Source: Ralstonia sp. SET104 (GTDB taxonomy: Bacteria; Pseudomonadota; Gammaproteobacteria; Burkholderiales; Burkholderiaceae). From it: a DNA stretch of 64,000 nucleotides. The position numbers and the translations under genes were made by a program. Every line of letters begins with the position of its first letter. The stretch's first letter is position 1. This document shows positions 19,369-29,554 of the stretch, piece after piece. Where the stretch lies: assembly GCF_003851545.1 (NCBI RefSeq), contig NZ_BHVX01000017.1, forward strand, positions 1-64,000. The letters run 5' to 3'. The notes below the pieces were generated by a model. It made no database searches and was not told where the DNA came from. It saw only the letters and a list, made by a program, of their open reading frames with translations.

Positions 19369-20206
19369 GATCGGAGGAAAGCTGTTGTGCGGCCAGCCGC
19401 AAGCGCCGCTCCAGCGGGCTGCTCCAAGTGGTGTCGAAAGTGCTTTGCGCGCCCAGGGCGATCAGCACGAGGCACAACTGGCCGTTGGCGTCGAATACCG
19501 GCAGCGACATCGCGTTGATGCCGGGCAGCACGCCGCCGTGGATGCGCGAGGCGCCACGCAGACGGACATCGGCGCAGATGGCGTCGTAGGCTTCGAGCGT
19601 TTGTGGCAGCTCGGGGTTCTCGGCGCCGGGGATATCCCCCTTGGCCGCAACGCGGTCGAGTTCGCGCTCGATGAACAAGAGCGTCTGCGCCCGCGGCAAG
19701 TAGGCACCGAACACGCGGCCGGTGGCCGAGTTCAGCATCGGCATCACGTCGCCCAGGCGCAGGCTGACTGTCACGGGGTGGCTGGCCTCTTCCCAGTGGA
19801 CGATGGCCGGCCCCTGGTTACCCCACACGGCCAGGCCGATGGTGTGATCGATCTCGTCGCGCAGTGCGGCAGCGGCGGGCCGGGCGCGGCGCATCGGGTC
19901 TTGCCGGTTCAGGCTCACCAGGCCCATTTCCAGCGCAAAGGGGCCCAGGTCGTAGTGGCCTTCAGGCGTCTGCGTGACGAGCCCCAGGCGTGCAAAGCTC
20001 ACCAGATAACGGTGCGCCTTGGCGGGGTTCATGGGTGCGGCACGCGCCAGGTCGCGCAACATCATCGGGCCGTTGGCATGCGTGAGCACTTCCAGCAGCC
20101 GAAAGCCGACTTCGATGGACTGGATGCCCGAGCGGGCTGGCGCATCCAGCTCGCCATCGGCATCGGACTCCAGATCGAGATCAGTGTCAGCGGGCAGCGA
20201 AGACAT
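19334..20206 (-). CDS. IclR-family transcriptional regulator, 290 aa
   Basis: N-terminal winged helix (GIQSIEVGFRLLEVLTHANG, then LRDLARAAPMNPAKAHRYLV as the recognition part) and C-terminal effector domain with RVFGAYLPR and GINAMSLPVFD. IclR proteins control catabolic operons and bind small acids. It is divergent from the FAH hydrolase gene with 82 bases between them, a usual arrangement for regulator and target. Start chosen at the ATG at 20206; the frame is open upstream. Confidence 0.88.
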   Translation of the reverse strand: MSSLPADTDLDLESDADGELDAPARSGIQSIEVGFRLLEVLTHANGPMMLRDLARAAPMNPAKAHRYLVSFARLGLVTQTPEGHYDLGPFALEMGLVSLNRQDPMRRARPAAAALRDEIDHTIGLAVWGNQGPAIVHWEEASHPVTVSLRLGDVMPMLNSATGRVFGAYLPRAQTLLFIERELDRVAAKGDIPGAENPELPQTLEAYDAICADVRLRGASRIHGGVLPGINAMSLPVFDANGQLCLVLIALGAQSTFDTTWSSPLERRLRLAAQQLSSDLGYVAPTPPQS

Positions 20207-20288
20207 GGTGATGGGGGATGGATCAGTTCGGGCCAGTTTAGCTGATGCAAGGTGTACCATCCGCGCAGCCTTTTTCCACACAACGCAC

Positions 20289-21281
20289 ATGAAACTCGCC
20301 ACCCTCAAGGATGGCTCGCGCGACGGCCAGTTGGCCGTGGTCTCGCGCGACCTGAAGACCGCTCACTTCGCCACGCACATCGCCGGCACGCTGCAGCGCG
20401 CGCTGGACGACTGGGCATTCCACGCGCCGCAACTGCAGGATCTTTACGACCAGCTCAACGCGGGCCGTGCGCGTCACCCGTTTGCGTTCGACGCAGCCAA
20501 CTGCATGGCGCCGCTGCCGCGCGCCTACCAGTGGGCCGACGGCTCAGCGTATGTGAACCATGTCGAGTTGGTGCGCCGCGCCCGTGGCGCCGAGATGCCC
20601 CCCGAGTTCTGGACCGACCCGTTGATGTACCAGGGCGGCTCGGATGACCTGGCCGGTGCGCATGACCCCATCGTCTGCCGCAGTGAAGCATTCGGCATCG
20701 ACTTCGAGGCCGAAGTGGCCGTCATCACCGGCGACGTGCCGATGGGCAGCGATGCCGCCGCCGCCGCCGATGGCATCCGCCTGATCGTGCTGGCCAACGA
20801 TGTATCGCTGCGCAACCTGATTCCGGCGGAGTTGGGCAAAGGGTTCGGCTTCTTCCAGAGCAAGCCGGCGACGGCGTTTTCGCCCGTGGCCATCACGCCC
20901 GACGAGTTGGGCGACGCCTGGCGCGAGCGCAAGGTGCATCTGCCGATGACCGTGCGCTGGAACAACAAAAAGGTTGGCCAGCCCGAGTGCGGCACCGATA
21001 TGGTGTTCGACTTCGGCCAACTGATTGCGCATATCTGCAAGACGCGCAACGTGCGTGCGGGCAGCATCGTCGGTTCGGGCACGATCTCCAACGTGGACCG
21101 CAGCAAGGGGTACGCGTGCATTGCCGAGAAACGCATGCTGGAGACCATCGAATCCGGCGCGCCCACCACCGAATACATGCGCTACGGCGATACGGTGAAG
21201 ATCGAGATGTTCGACGCGAACGGCGTGTCGATTTTCGGGGCGATCGACCAGGAAGTCGTCGCGCCGGGCACGCAAGCGTAA
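20289..21281 (+). CDS. Fumarylacetoacetate hydrolase (FAH) family protein, 330 aa
   Basis: N-terminal segment MKLATLKDGSRDGQLAVVSR and metal-binding core with DFEAEVAVITGDVP, LANDVSLRN and GSGTISNVDRS, as in FAH-type hydrolases. Such enzymes cleave C-C bonds of acylpyruvates at the end of tyrosine, homogentisate or gentisate pathways; which substrate applies here cannot be read. The neighbouring IclR gene is probably its regulator. No other homogentisate or gentisate enzyme is adjacent. Confidence 0.88.
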   Translation: MKLATLKDGSRDGQLAVVSRDLKTAHFATHIAGTLQRALDDWAFHAPQLQDLYDQLNAGRARHPFAFDAANCMAPLPRAYQWADGSAYVNHVELVRRARGAEMPPEFWTDPLMYQGGSDDLAGAHDPIVCRSEAFGIDFEAEVAVITGDVPMGSDAAAAADGIRLIVLANDVSLRNLIPAELGKGFGFFQSKPATAFSPVAITPDELGDAWRERKVHLPMTVRWNNKKVGQPECGTDMVFDFGQLIAHICKTRNVRAGSIVGSGTISNVDRSKGYACIAEKRMLETIESGAPTTEYMRYGDTVKIEMFDANGVSIFGAIDQEVVAPGTQA

Positions 21282-21284
21282 GAC

Positions 21285-22193
21285 TTACGCGGATTCGGGT
21301 GCGGGCCTCTGGCGGCGCCCGCGCTTGGGTGCCGCAGCACCCCCTGCCAGCGCCTGCCCGTGATACCCCAGGCGCAGCGACAGCGTTCGCCCCGCCTCGC
21401 GCAGCAGCCGCGAGGCAGGCCCCTCCAGGCTGGAATCGAACACGCTGGACAGCCCCAGCGCCGTAATCGCGCCTGCCAGCCTGCCCTGCGCATCCAGCAC
21501 CGGCACGGCCACGGAGTCGATGCCGTGCACCAGTGTCCCGCCGATGCGCGCCACGCCTTCCTGGCGGACCGCCTGCCAGCGCGCGCGGCAGTTCAGCCAG
21601 TCGGTCAGGCCGGCCTTGCCGGCGCCGGGGCCGCGCAGTTCGCGGTCGATGAGCGAGACGATCTGGATTTCGGGCATCCACGCAGCGCACGCCTGACCCG
21701 TGGCCGAATTCAGCAGCGGCATGACCGAGCCCACCCGCACATTCACAGCCACCGGCCGACCACCGTCTTCCCAGCGCACGATGACCGGACCGCGCGTTGT
21801 CCAGATCGACAGGAACACGCTCTCGTTCAGCCGCTCGGCCAGCTTGGGCAGCAGGTTGCTGCCTTCGCGCACAAAGTCCACATCGGACAACGCCGACAGC
21901 CCCACCTGCAGCGCCTGCGCGCCCAGCCGATAGCGGGCGGAGGCGGGATCCTGCTCCACAAAGCCCATGCGTTCCAGCGACACGAGGTAGCGGTGCACTT
22001 TCGCGCGCGGCATGCCGAGCTGCCGGCCCAATTCGGAGACGGCGTGCGCGCCACCCGCGTGCGCCATCGCCGAAAGCACGGTCAGCGCGATCTCGGCGGA
22101 TTGGATGCCGGCGCTCGTGCGTTCGGGGGTGGTGTCTTCCGCGCTCAGTTGGGCAGGCGGTTCGTCCGGCGGCAGGCTGTCGTCGATGGGCAT
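21285..22193 (-). CDS. IclR-family transcriptional regulator (second), 302 aa
   Basis: Winged-helix segment (AGIQSAEIALTVLSAMAHA, then VSELGRQLGMPRAKVHRYLV) and an IclR effector domain (GSVMPLLNSATGQACAAWMP, HGIDSVAVPVLDAQGRL). It resembles the regulator 2 kb away, possibly by duplication. It is divergent from the flavin monooxygenase gene, with a palindrome and direct repeats between (22216-22244). The C terminus is basic (APKRGRRQRPAPESA). Confidence 0.88.
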   Translation of the reverse strand: MPIDDSLPPDEPPAQLSAEDTTPERTSAGIQSAEIALTVLSAMAHAGGAHAVSELGRQLGMPRAKVHRYLVSLERMGFVEQDPASARYRLGAQALQVGLSALSDVDFVREGSNLLPKLAERLNESVFLSIWTTRGPVIVRWEDGGRPVAVNVRVGSVMPLLNSATGQACAAWMPEIQIVSLIDRELRGPGAGKAGLTDWLNCRARWQAVRQEGVARIGGTLVHGIDSVAVPVLDAQGRLAGAITALGLSSVFDSSLEGPASRLLREAGRTLSLRLGYHGQALAGGAAAPKRGRRQRPAPESA

Positions 22194-22215
22194 CTTGAAG
22201 TCTCGGGTGTCGCTT

Positions 22216-22244
22216 TATAAGATACGCGTTACGCAAAAAGATAC
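22216..22244. promoter_or_regulatory. Candidate IclR operator
   Basis: A 9-base palindrome, gcgttacgc (22226-22234), is flanked by two direct copies of aagatac (22219-22225 and 22238-22244) spaced 19 bases, about two helical turns. It lies in the 112-base divergent region between the second IclR gene and the monooxygenase gene. Assignment rests on symmetry and position. Confidence 0.35.
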
Positions 22245-22305
22245 AACCGGCGCGGCGGCCTTGCGCGCTGGAAAAGACACTGGACACCGAGAACCCGGAG
22301 ACGCC

Positions 22306-23310
22306 ATGAAGCTGTCGATCTTTTCCGTGCAGGACCACTATCCCGACCGGCCCCGCAGTCTGCCGCAACTCTACGCAGACGTCATCGCTCAGGCCCGCCA
22401 CGCAGAGGCGCTCGGCTACGACACCTTTTGGGTCGCCGAGCATCACTTTCATGAATACGGCGCCGTACCCAATCCGGCGGTCTTTCTCTCGCACCTGGCT
22501 GCACAGACACAGCGGCTGCGGCTGGGCACGGCCATTTCGATCCTGACTTTCCACCACCCGGCCACCGTGGCCGAGAACTACGCGATGGTCGATGCGCTCT
22601 CGGGCGGGCGGCTTTCGCTTGGCGTGGGCTCTGGCTATCTCAAGCACGAGTTCGAGGGCTACGACGTTGACCCCGCCCTCAAGCGCGAGCGCTTTGACGA
22701 AGCGCTGATGCTGGTCGAACGTTTGCTTTCCGGTGAACGCGTGCATTACGAAGGCCGGTTCCACGCGTTGCGCGACGTGCGCCTGAACGTGCAGCCGGTG
22801 CAGGCCCGGGTGCCAATCCACGTGGCGATCCTGCGGCGCGAGGCGGCGTATCACATCGGCCGGCAGGGGCGTCGCATGCTGTTCGTGCCGTATGCCTCGG
22901 TGGAGCGCTTTGACGACATCCGCACACTGATGGACGACTACCGGCGCGGCTTGGCAGAAGCGGGCATTGCCGACACGCGCGGCATGGCGGCCGTCGCGCT
23001 GCACACGCATGTGGGCCCGACCGAAGCCGCCGTGCGTGCAACTGCTGCTGCGCCGTTCGACCTGTACGTCGCCACGCGGCTCTATGCGCGCCGGCAAACG
23101 TACGACGATGTGCTGGCCAGCGGCCTGTCGTTGTTCGGTACACCCGACGCGGTGGCCGAGAAGCTCGCGCGGCTGTCCGACATGGGCGTCGATCACGTGA
23201 TGGCGCTACATAACTTCGGGTTGATGCCGCAAGCGGCCGTGCTCGAATCGATGCGCGCGCTGACCGAAGATGCGTTGCCGCGGGCCGGTATCACCGCGCT
23301 CGCCGCCTGA
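22306..23310 (+). CDS. LLM-class flavin-dependent oxidoreductase (luciferase-like), 334 aa
   Basis: Bacterial-luciferase-like TIM barrel: MKLSIFSVQDHYPDRP, the signature FWVAEHHFHEYG, LGTAISILTFHHP and VDALSGGRLSLGVGSGY. Such enzymes use reduced flavin and oxygen to oxidise a substrate that is not evident here. Start set by cccggagacgcc before ATG. Divergent from the second IclR gene and probably under its control. The binding-protein gene follows after 85 bases. Confidence 0.88.
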   Translation: MKLSIFSVQDHYPDRPRSLPQLYADVIAQARHAEALGYDTFWVAEHHFHEYGAVPNPAVFLSHLAAQTQRLRLGTAISILTFHHPATVAENYAMVDALSGGRLSLGVGSGYLKHEFEGYDVDPALKRERFDEALMLVERLLSGERVHYEGRFHALRDVRLNVQPVQARVPIHVAILRREAAYHIGRQGRRMLFVPYASVERFDDIRTLMDDYRRGLAEAGIADTRGMAAVALHTHVGPTEAAVRATAAAPFDLYVATRLYARRQTYDDVLASGLSLFGTPDAVAEKLARLSDMGVDHVMALHNFGLMPQAAVLESMRALTEDALPRAGITALAA

Positions 23311-23395
23311 ATTCTGGCGAAGCTGGGTCGCCCCGCATCGCCAAACCGCCGCAAAACCGCTACGCTCTTTGCCAAACCACGGGAGGAAACCCCCC

Positions 23396-24547
23396 ATGCA
23401 GCGACGTGCTGGCGTACTGGTTGGTCTGGCTTTGCTGTCTTCCGCCGCGCTGGCGGATATTCGCATCGGGGTCACGGTGTCGGCCACCGGGCCGCAGGCC
23501 TCGCTGGGGCAGCCCGAGAAGAACGCCACCACGCTGTGGCCGCGCGAGATCGGTGGCGAGCGGGTCGATGTGATCGTGCTGGACGATGCGTCCGACACCA
23601 CGCGCGCTGTCACCAACACGCGCAAGCTGATGAGCGAGTCCAACGTGGATGTCATCGTCGGCTCTTCCACCACGCCAAATACGCTGGCGATGATCGACGC
23701 GGCGGCCGAGGGCAAGACGCCGGTGATCTCGCTGGCCTCATCCGCCCGGCTGATAGAGCCGATGGATGCGCGGCGCCGCTGGATCTTCAAGACGCCGCAT
23801 TCGGACTCGCACATGGCGTCGCTCATTGCCGAGCACGCAGCAGCGCACGGCGTGAAGACCATCGCCTACATCGGCTTTGCCAACGCGCTGGGCGAGGCCT
23901 TCCTGGCGGAGGTGCAGCGATTTGCCGACCTCAAGCACATTCGCATTACCGATACCGAACGTTTTTCGCCTACCGACAACAGCGTGACCGCGCAGGTGCT
24001 GCGCCTGCTGGCCAACAAGCCCGACGCGGTGGTGGTTGGGGGCTCCGGCACGCCTGCGGCGCTGCCAGCCCGCGCGCTGGCCGAGCGCGGCTATATCGGC
24101 AAGATCTATTTCAACCACGGCGTTTCCAACAACGATTTCGTCAAGCTGTGCGGCAAGGATTGCGAAGGCGCTTACGTGCCGACCGGCCCTGTGATGGTCG
24201 CTGCCGAACTGCCCGACACCAACCCAGCAAAGAAACAGGCGCTGGATTTCGCGCGGCGCTACGAGGCGGCCTTCGGCAAGGGCAGCGTGTCGATTTTCGC
24301 GGCCTATACGGGTGACATTGGCCTGCTGTTGCAGCGCGCGGCGCCGGTGGCGCTCAAGCGTGCCAGGCCCGGCACACCAGCCTTTCGGGAAGCCTTGCGT
24401 GATGCACTGGAGCAGGTGCGCGACCTGCCCACCAGCACCGGCGTGGTCAGCATGAGCCCGCAAGACCACGTGGGGCTGGACCAGCGCGCCCGTGTGATGG
24501 CGCAGATCCGCCGGAGCCAATGGCACTTGGCCGATACCGCGAAGTGA
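23396..24547 (+). CDS. Branched-chain-amino-acid-type ABC substrate-binding protein, 383 aa
   Basis: Signal peptide (MQRRAGVLVGLALLSSAALA) and type-1 periplasmic binding fold: IRIGVTVSATGPQASLGQPE, VDVIVGSSTTPNTLAM and NHGVSNNDFVKLCG. The family captures amino acids, amides or aromatic acids for Liv-type importers. No permease or ATPase genes are adjacent, so it is an orphan receptor or shares a transporter elsewhere. Good ribosome site (gggagg). It probably belongs to the catabolic group with the upstream monooxygenase and downstream hydratase. Confidence 0.87.
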   Translation: MQRRAGVLVGLALLSSAALADIRIGVTVSATGPQASLGQPEKNATTLWPREIGGERVDVIVLDDASDTTRAVTNTRKLMSESNVDVIVGSSTTPNTLAMIDAAAEGKTPVISLASSARLIEPMDARRRWIFKTPHSDSHMASLIAEHAAAHGVKTIAYIGFANALGEAFLAEVQRFADLKHIRITDTERFSPTDNSVTAQVLRLLANKPDAVVVGGSGTPAALPARALAERGYIGKIYFNHGVSNNDFVKLCGKDCEGAYVPTGPVMVAAELPDTNPAKKQALDFARRYEAAFGKGSVSIFAAYTGDIGLLLQRAAPVALKRARPGTPAFREALRDALEQVRDLPTSTGVVSMSPQDHVGLDQRARVMAQIRRSQWHLADTAK

Positions 24548-24615
24548 CCGTGGGGCACATCCTGCGTTGCACGCCCGATCTCATCCGCTATGCTTGACCC
24601 ATAACCTCAGACGCC

Positions 24616-25434
<819 letters not shown>

Positions 25435-25484
25435 TTGCAGACACGCGAGCGCGCCCGACCCAAGACCGATTTGTAGGAGACACC

Positions 25485-26336
25485 ATGTTTACCCAGATGC
25501 CCAATTTTGCCGAAGGCGGTTTTGATTTTCTGCGCAAGCTGTGGGGCGGCGGCTTTGCGGGGATGGCCGGCGGTGCCCTGCCCAATGTGGCCAGTTTTGC
25601 CGCGCCGCCGATGGACCTCGAGGAAATCGACAAGCGCATTCACGACCTGCGCGCCGTGGAGAGTTGGCTGCAACTGAACGCCAGCCTGCTGCGCACCGCC
25701 ATCCAGGGCCTGGAAGTGCAGCGCGCGACGCTGGTGGCCTTGCAGACCTTCGGCTCCGCGCTGACGCCGGATGCCATGAAGTCCGCGTTTGATGGCCTGA
25801 CACCGGCCGCCTCCAAGCCTGACGAAGGATCCAAGCCTGCCTGGCCGCACACTGCCGCCGAACCGCCGCCCGAAGACGAAGCCGAAGCAGCAGAAGATAC
25901 CGACGACGACCAAGCCGAAGCCCGCGCCGAGAACGCTCAGGCGCAGGCCGCTGCGCAGGCCCAGGCAGCCGCACGCGCCGCCGCCGCCGCACTGGACCCT
26001 GCGCCTTGGTGGAACATGCTGCAGCAGCAGTTCAACCAGATCGCCAGTTCCGCTGCCGCTGCCATGCCGATGCCGCAGAACCTGATGCCGGGTTTCCCGA
26101 GCGGGTTCCCAGGGTTTGGTGGCGCGCCGGGTGCAGAAGGGCTGGATGCCGCGCCGGAAGACATTGAAGAAAAGACGGCACCGGCCAAACCGAAGCGCGC
26201 TGCCGCCAAGCCGGCACCGAAGCCGGCCGCCAAGGCATCAGCAGGCAGCACGGCCAAGCCGGCCACCAAGAAGGCGGCTGCCAAAAAAGCGCCGGCGAAG
26301 TCAGCGCCGCGCAAGCCCGCCAACGACACGCCTTGA
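25485..26336 (+). CDS. phaM: PhaM-family polyhydroxyalkanoate granule regulatory protein, 283 aa
   Basis: The N terminus ([20 protein letters not shown]) and the helical segment [20 protein letters not shown] match the PhaM family of Burkholderiales. An acidic Ala-rich middle follows. The C terminus is a lysine/alanine/proline tail ([19 protein letters not shown] and further) like histone H1, which binds DNA. In Ralstonia eutropha PhaM activates the PHB synthase PhaC1 and links granules to the nucleoid. Ribosome site taggagacacc. A patatin gene follows after three bases. Confidence 0.85.
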   Translation: MFTQMPNFAEGGFDFLRKLWGGGFAGMAGGALPNVASFAAPPMDLEEIDKRIHDLRAVESWLQLNASLLRTAIQGLEVQRATLVALQTFGSALTPDAMKSAFDGLTPAASKPDEGSKPAWPHTAAEPPPEDEAEAAEDTDDDQAEARAENAQAQAAAQAQAAARAAAAALDPAPWWNMLQQQFNQIASSAAAAMPMPQNLMPGFPSGFPGFGGAPGAEGLDAAPEDIEEKTAPAKPKRAAAKPAPKPAAKASAGSTAKPATKKAAAKKAPAKSAPRKPANDTP

Positions 26337-26339
26337 TCG

Positions 26340-27524
26340 ATGTCGACAGACTGTACGGCGCTATTGATGATGGGCGGCGGCGCGCGTGCCGCCTATCAGG
26401 TGGGTGTGCTGCGCGGCATCGCACGGTTGGCGCGCGACTATGCGCCGGATGTGGCACGTACGCCGTTCGACGTTATCTGCGGCACCTCGGCGGGGGCGAT
26501 CAACAGTTTGGGTCTGGCCCGCGGCGCACAGGATTTCACGCTTGCCACCGAGGCGCTCACGCAGCTTTGGGGCGGCCTGCATGCCGATCGCGTCTATCGC
26601 ACGGACGTCGGCCGCGTGGGTTCCAGCGGCGCGCGCTGGCTGACCGCACTGGCGTTCGGCTGGATGACCGGCCACACACCGCGCGCACTGTTCGACAACA
26701 CGCCGCTGCGCGAACTGCTGGAATCTCAGCACGATGGCCAGCAGGTGCAGGCCGCCTTCGATGCGGGCGCGTTGCGCGCGCTCGCCATCACGGCGCTGTC
26801 GTACACCACCGGGCGCCACGTCACGTTTTATCAGTCGCCGCACCTCGTGCTGCCGTGGCGGCGTTCGCAGCGGATTGCGGTGTCGGACGAGATCGGCGTG
26901 TCGCACATGCTGGCGTCGTCGAGCATCCCGTTCGTGTTTCCGGCCGAGCCGGTACAGCTTGAAGGCAACGACGAATGGTTCGGCGACGGCACGATGCGCC
27001 AGATGTCGCCATTGAGCCCGGCCATTCATCTGGGCGCGAATCGCATTCTGGTGGTCGGTGCTGCATCGCGCTCGCAGCCGGGCTGGTACGACACGGTGCC
27101 GGCATCGGGCTATCCGTCACTTGCGCAGATTGCCGGGCAGGCGCTGGCGAGTATCTTTCTTGACGGGCTCTCGGCGGATATTGAGCGGCTGCAGCACGTC
27201 AACGCCATGGTGGCCCGCAACCCCGAGATTGCCGACGCGCGCGATGGCTGGCGCAAGATCGAAGTGCTGGTGATGGCGCCGTCCGAGCGCATCGAACTGA
27301 TGGCCTCGCGCCACGTGCAGCGCCTGCCGGGCACTGTGCGGGCGTTGCTCAAGCCCTTGGGCGGTACCGAAGCACGCGGCGCGGCATTCGCGAGCTACCT
27401 GCTGTTTGAACCCGAGTTCACGCAGGAGTTGATCGACCTGGGCGAGCGCGATGTACAAGCCCGCCGCGATGAGCTGGCCGCGTTCCTGTACGGCGTGATT
27501 CCGGACACGATGCGCGCTGCGTAA
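26340..27524 (+). CDS. Patatin-like phospholipase/lipase, 394 aa
   Basis: Patatin catalytic dyad layout: oxyanion Gly-rich MGGGARAAYQVG near the start, nucleophile serine in GTSAG at about residue 50, and the catalytic Asp in FGDGTMRQ. A Ser-Asp lipid acyl hydrolase, cytoplasmic as no signal peptide is seen. The gene begins three bases after the phaM stop, so it is almost surely cotranscribed and perhaps coupled. This suggests, but does not prove, action on storage granules or their phospholipid. Confidence 0.88.
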   Translation: MSTDCTALLMMGGGARAAYQVGVLRGIARLARDYAPDVARTPFDVICGTSAGAINSLGLARGAQDFTLATEALTQLWGGLHADRVYRTDVGRVGSSGARWLTALAFGWMTGHTPRALFDNTPLRELLESQHDGQQVQAAFDAGALRALAITALSYTTGRHVTFYQSPHLVLPWRRSQRIAVSDEIGVSHMLASSSIPFVFPAEPVQLEGNDEWFGDGTMRQMSPLSPAIHLGANRILVVGAASRSQPGWYDTVPASGYPSLAQIAGQALASIFLDGLSADIERLQHVNAMVARNPEIADARDGWRKIEVLVMAPSERIELMASRHVQRLPGTVRALLKPLGGTEARGAAFASYLLFEPEFTQELIDLGERDVQARRDELAAFLYGVIPDTMRAA

Positions 27525-28208
27525 TCAGCGCGACGATTGTGTCGAAGGTTCAGCCAGCAGTGCATCAATGCGCTTGATGAGTGTCGGGTCGTTCGGCTCG
27601 ATGCTGCTCGGGAACACCGCTGCCACACGGCCGGTGCGGTCCAGCAGGTATTTATGGAAGTTCCACTTGGGCGGCTGGCCCGTCTGCGTCGCCAGCCACG
27701 AATACAGTGGTGACGCACCCGCGCCCACCACCGCCGTCTTCGAGAACATTGGGAATTTCACGCCGTACGTGTTGTAGCAAAAGTCGGCGATCTGCTTGCT
27801 GTTGCCGGGCTCCTGCTGAAAGTCGTTGGACGGAAAACCGAGCACGGTCAGGCCCTTGTCACGGTACTTCGCGTACAGCGCTTCCAGCCCTTCGTATTGA
27901 TGCGTGTAGCCGCAATAGCTGGCGGTGTTGACCACCAGCACGACGCGCCCGGCGTACTGGCAAAGGTCTTGCGGCGCATCATCCTGCAGGCGCTTGACGC
28001 GAAAATTCAGGCTGGCGGGGCAAGTGCCCGTTACAGCCGGCATGTGTGCAGTGGGCGCGGCAGCGTGGCCTGTGCGTGGCAGCAGCAACGCGATGATGGC
28101 AATGGCAATCGCAATAGCGATCATCAGCAAATGGTGCCGACGCAGAACGCCCGACGCGTGCAACTGCAGACGCGAGCGACGCGTGAAAACGATGGCAGAA
28201 AACGACAT
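27525..28208 (-). CDS. Glutathione peroxidase-family protein with N-terminal membrane anchor, 227 aa
   Basis: The peroxidase core has the Cys form of the active site, NTASYCGYTHQYEGL, plus the conserved FPSNDFQQEPG and the WNFHKYL motif. It reduces hydroperoxides, usually with thioredoxin in bacterial Cys enzymes. An N-terminal hydrophobic stretch, MIAIAIAIAIIALLL, with alternating Ala-Ile, implies a membrane anchor or signal, followed by AAAPTAHMP, so it probably acts in the periplasm. Ribosome site ggagattcgcc. Convergent with the patatin gene with no spacer. Confidence 0.85.
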   Translation of the reverse strand: MSFSAIVFTRRSRLQLHASGVLRRHHLLMIAIAIAIAIIALLLPRTGHAAAPTAHMPAVTGTCPASLNFRVKRLQDDAPQDLCQYAGRVVLVVNTASYCGYTHQYEGLEALYAKYRDKGLTVLGFPSNDFQQEPGNSKQIADFCYNTYGVKFPMFSKTAVVGAGASPLYSWLATQTGQPPKWNFHKYLLDRTGRVAAVFPSSIEPNDPTLIKRIDALLAEPSTQSSR

Positions 28209-28625
28209 GGCGAATCTCCAAAAGCGGGCACTCAGCTGGCGAGCCGAGGTTTGTCTTCAGTCTAGGGTATAACGCTGCGGGGCCGCGCCCTGCGAAATGT
28301 GCGGCATGCATTGCACGCGATTCGCCGCACGGTTTGCAGCGCTTCCTATACTGAAGACTTCGCCGGGCGGCGGGCCCGATCCCACACAAAAGACGGCGGC
28401 CAGCGTGCCGACGATCACATCGCGGCGTACCGCGAGACAACGCGCAGACAACGCGCACCAGCATTGCGCACGAGGGGGTCGCCAAGCCACGTTGCAGTTG
28501 TGGCACCGGCAGGCCTGTTGTCACGAGGAAACGGGCAGACACGGAACTTTGTCGCGGCAACCATGAAAAACCGGGGCCGGTCAAGCATGTCTGCTAGAAT
28601 CCGCCTGCAAATTCAAAGGCTTACC
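28209..28625. other. Divergent intergenic region, glutathione peroxidase / di-iron protein
   Basis: About 420 bases without a supported gene. It holds the promoters for both neighbours. A tagaat hexamer at 28595-28600 could be a -10 element for the plus-strand gene, but I see no convincing -35 partner. No strong structure was noticed. Confidence 0.4.
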
Positions 28626-29480
28626 ATGCTCTATCCCGAATTGTTCAAGTCGTTGGAAGCGGTCCGCTGGAATATGGAAAAGGATATTCCGTGGGACACG
28701 TTCGATGCGTCGCTACTGACCGACGCGCAAGCGCAGACCATCAAGATGAATGCCATCACCGAGTGGTCCGCCCTGCCGGCCACCGAGATGTTCCTGCGTG
28801 ACAATCGCCACGACTCCGATTTTTCGGCGTTCATGAGCGTGTGGTTCTTTGAAGAGCAGAAGCACTCGCTGGTGCTGATGGAATATCTGCGCCGCTTCCG
28901 CCCGGACCTCGTGCCGACAGAAGAAGAGCTGCACAACGTGCGCTTCGAGTTCGATCCGGCCCCGCCGCTGGAAACGCTGATGCTGCACTTCTGCGGCGAA
29001 ATCCGCCTGAACCACTGGTACCGCCGCGCCTCCGAATGGCACACCGAGCCGGTCATCAAGGCGATCTACAAGCACCTGTCGCAGGACGAAGCCCGCCACG
29101 GCGGCGCCTATCTGCGCTACATGAAGAAGTACCTGGGCACGTTTGGCGACAACGCCCGCAGCGCATTCGCCAAGATCGGCGTGCTGATGGCTTCGGCCCG
29201 CCGCACCGAAAAGCCGCTGCACCCGACCAACCTGCACGTGAACAAGGCGCTGTTCCCGCAAGACACGGTGCAGTCGCGCTTGCCGAACCCGGATTGGCTG
29301 GAGCACTGGCTGGACGAGCAGATCAAGTTCGACGCCGGCTGGGAAAAGAAGGTCATCGAGCGCATCCTGCACAACATGGGTCTGCTGTTCGAGCGCACTT
29401 TTGAAACCGTGCAAGACCTGAACCGCTACCGCAAGGAACTCAACGCTCGTCTGCTCGGCTCGGCCGAACAAGCTGCCTGA
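28626..29480 (+). CDS. Ferritin-like di-iron protein (acyl-ACP desaturase DesA-like), 284 aa
   Basis: Four-helix di-iron carboxylate protein with metal ligands in FFEEQKHSLV and HLSQDEARHGG (ExxH-type pairs), plus SALPATEMFLRDN and FCGEIRLNHWYRR. This is the pattern of bacterial acyl-ACP desaturase-like/ferritin-like proteins; activity as a desaturase is inferred only. Start at ATG 28626, after caaaggcttacc; an in-frame ATG at 28588 is possible. Followed by a good terminator. Confidence 0.8.
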   Translation: MLYPELFKSLEAVRWNMEKDIPWDTFDASLLTDAQAQTIKMNAITEWSALPATEMFLRDNRHDSDFSAFMSVWFFEEQKHSLVLMEYLRRFRPDLVPTEEELHNVRFEFDPAPPLETLMLHFCGEIRLNHWYRRASEWHTEPVIKAIYKHLSQDEARHGGAYLRYMKKYLGTFGDNARSAFAKIGVLMASARRTEKPLHPTNLHVNKALFPQDTVQSRLPNPDWLEHWLDEQIKFDAGWEKKVIERILHNMGLLFERTFETVQDLNRYRKELNARLLGSAEQAA

Positions 29481-29500
29481 TCCTTGCCACTGGCAGTGAG

Positions 29501-29533
29501 CGGCCCATCGATTCGATGGGCCGTTTTGTTTTC
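29501..29533 (+). terminator. Terminator after the di-iron protein gene
   Basis: Perfect 10-bp stem cggcccatcg / cgatgggccg (29501-29510 with 29514-29523) followed by ttttgttttt-like sequence. It also argues against starting rfaE2 at the upstream ATG at 29516. Confidence 0.9.
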
Positions 29534-29554
29534 CACTCCGATTTCGTTTCCGCC

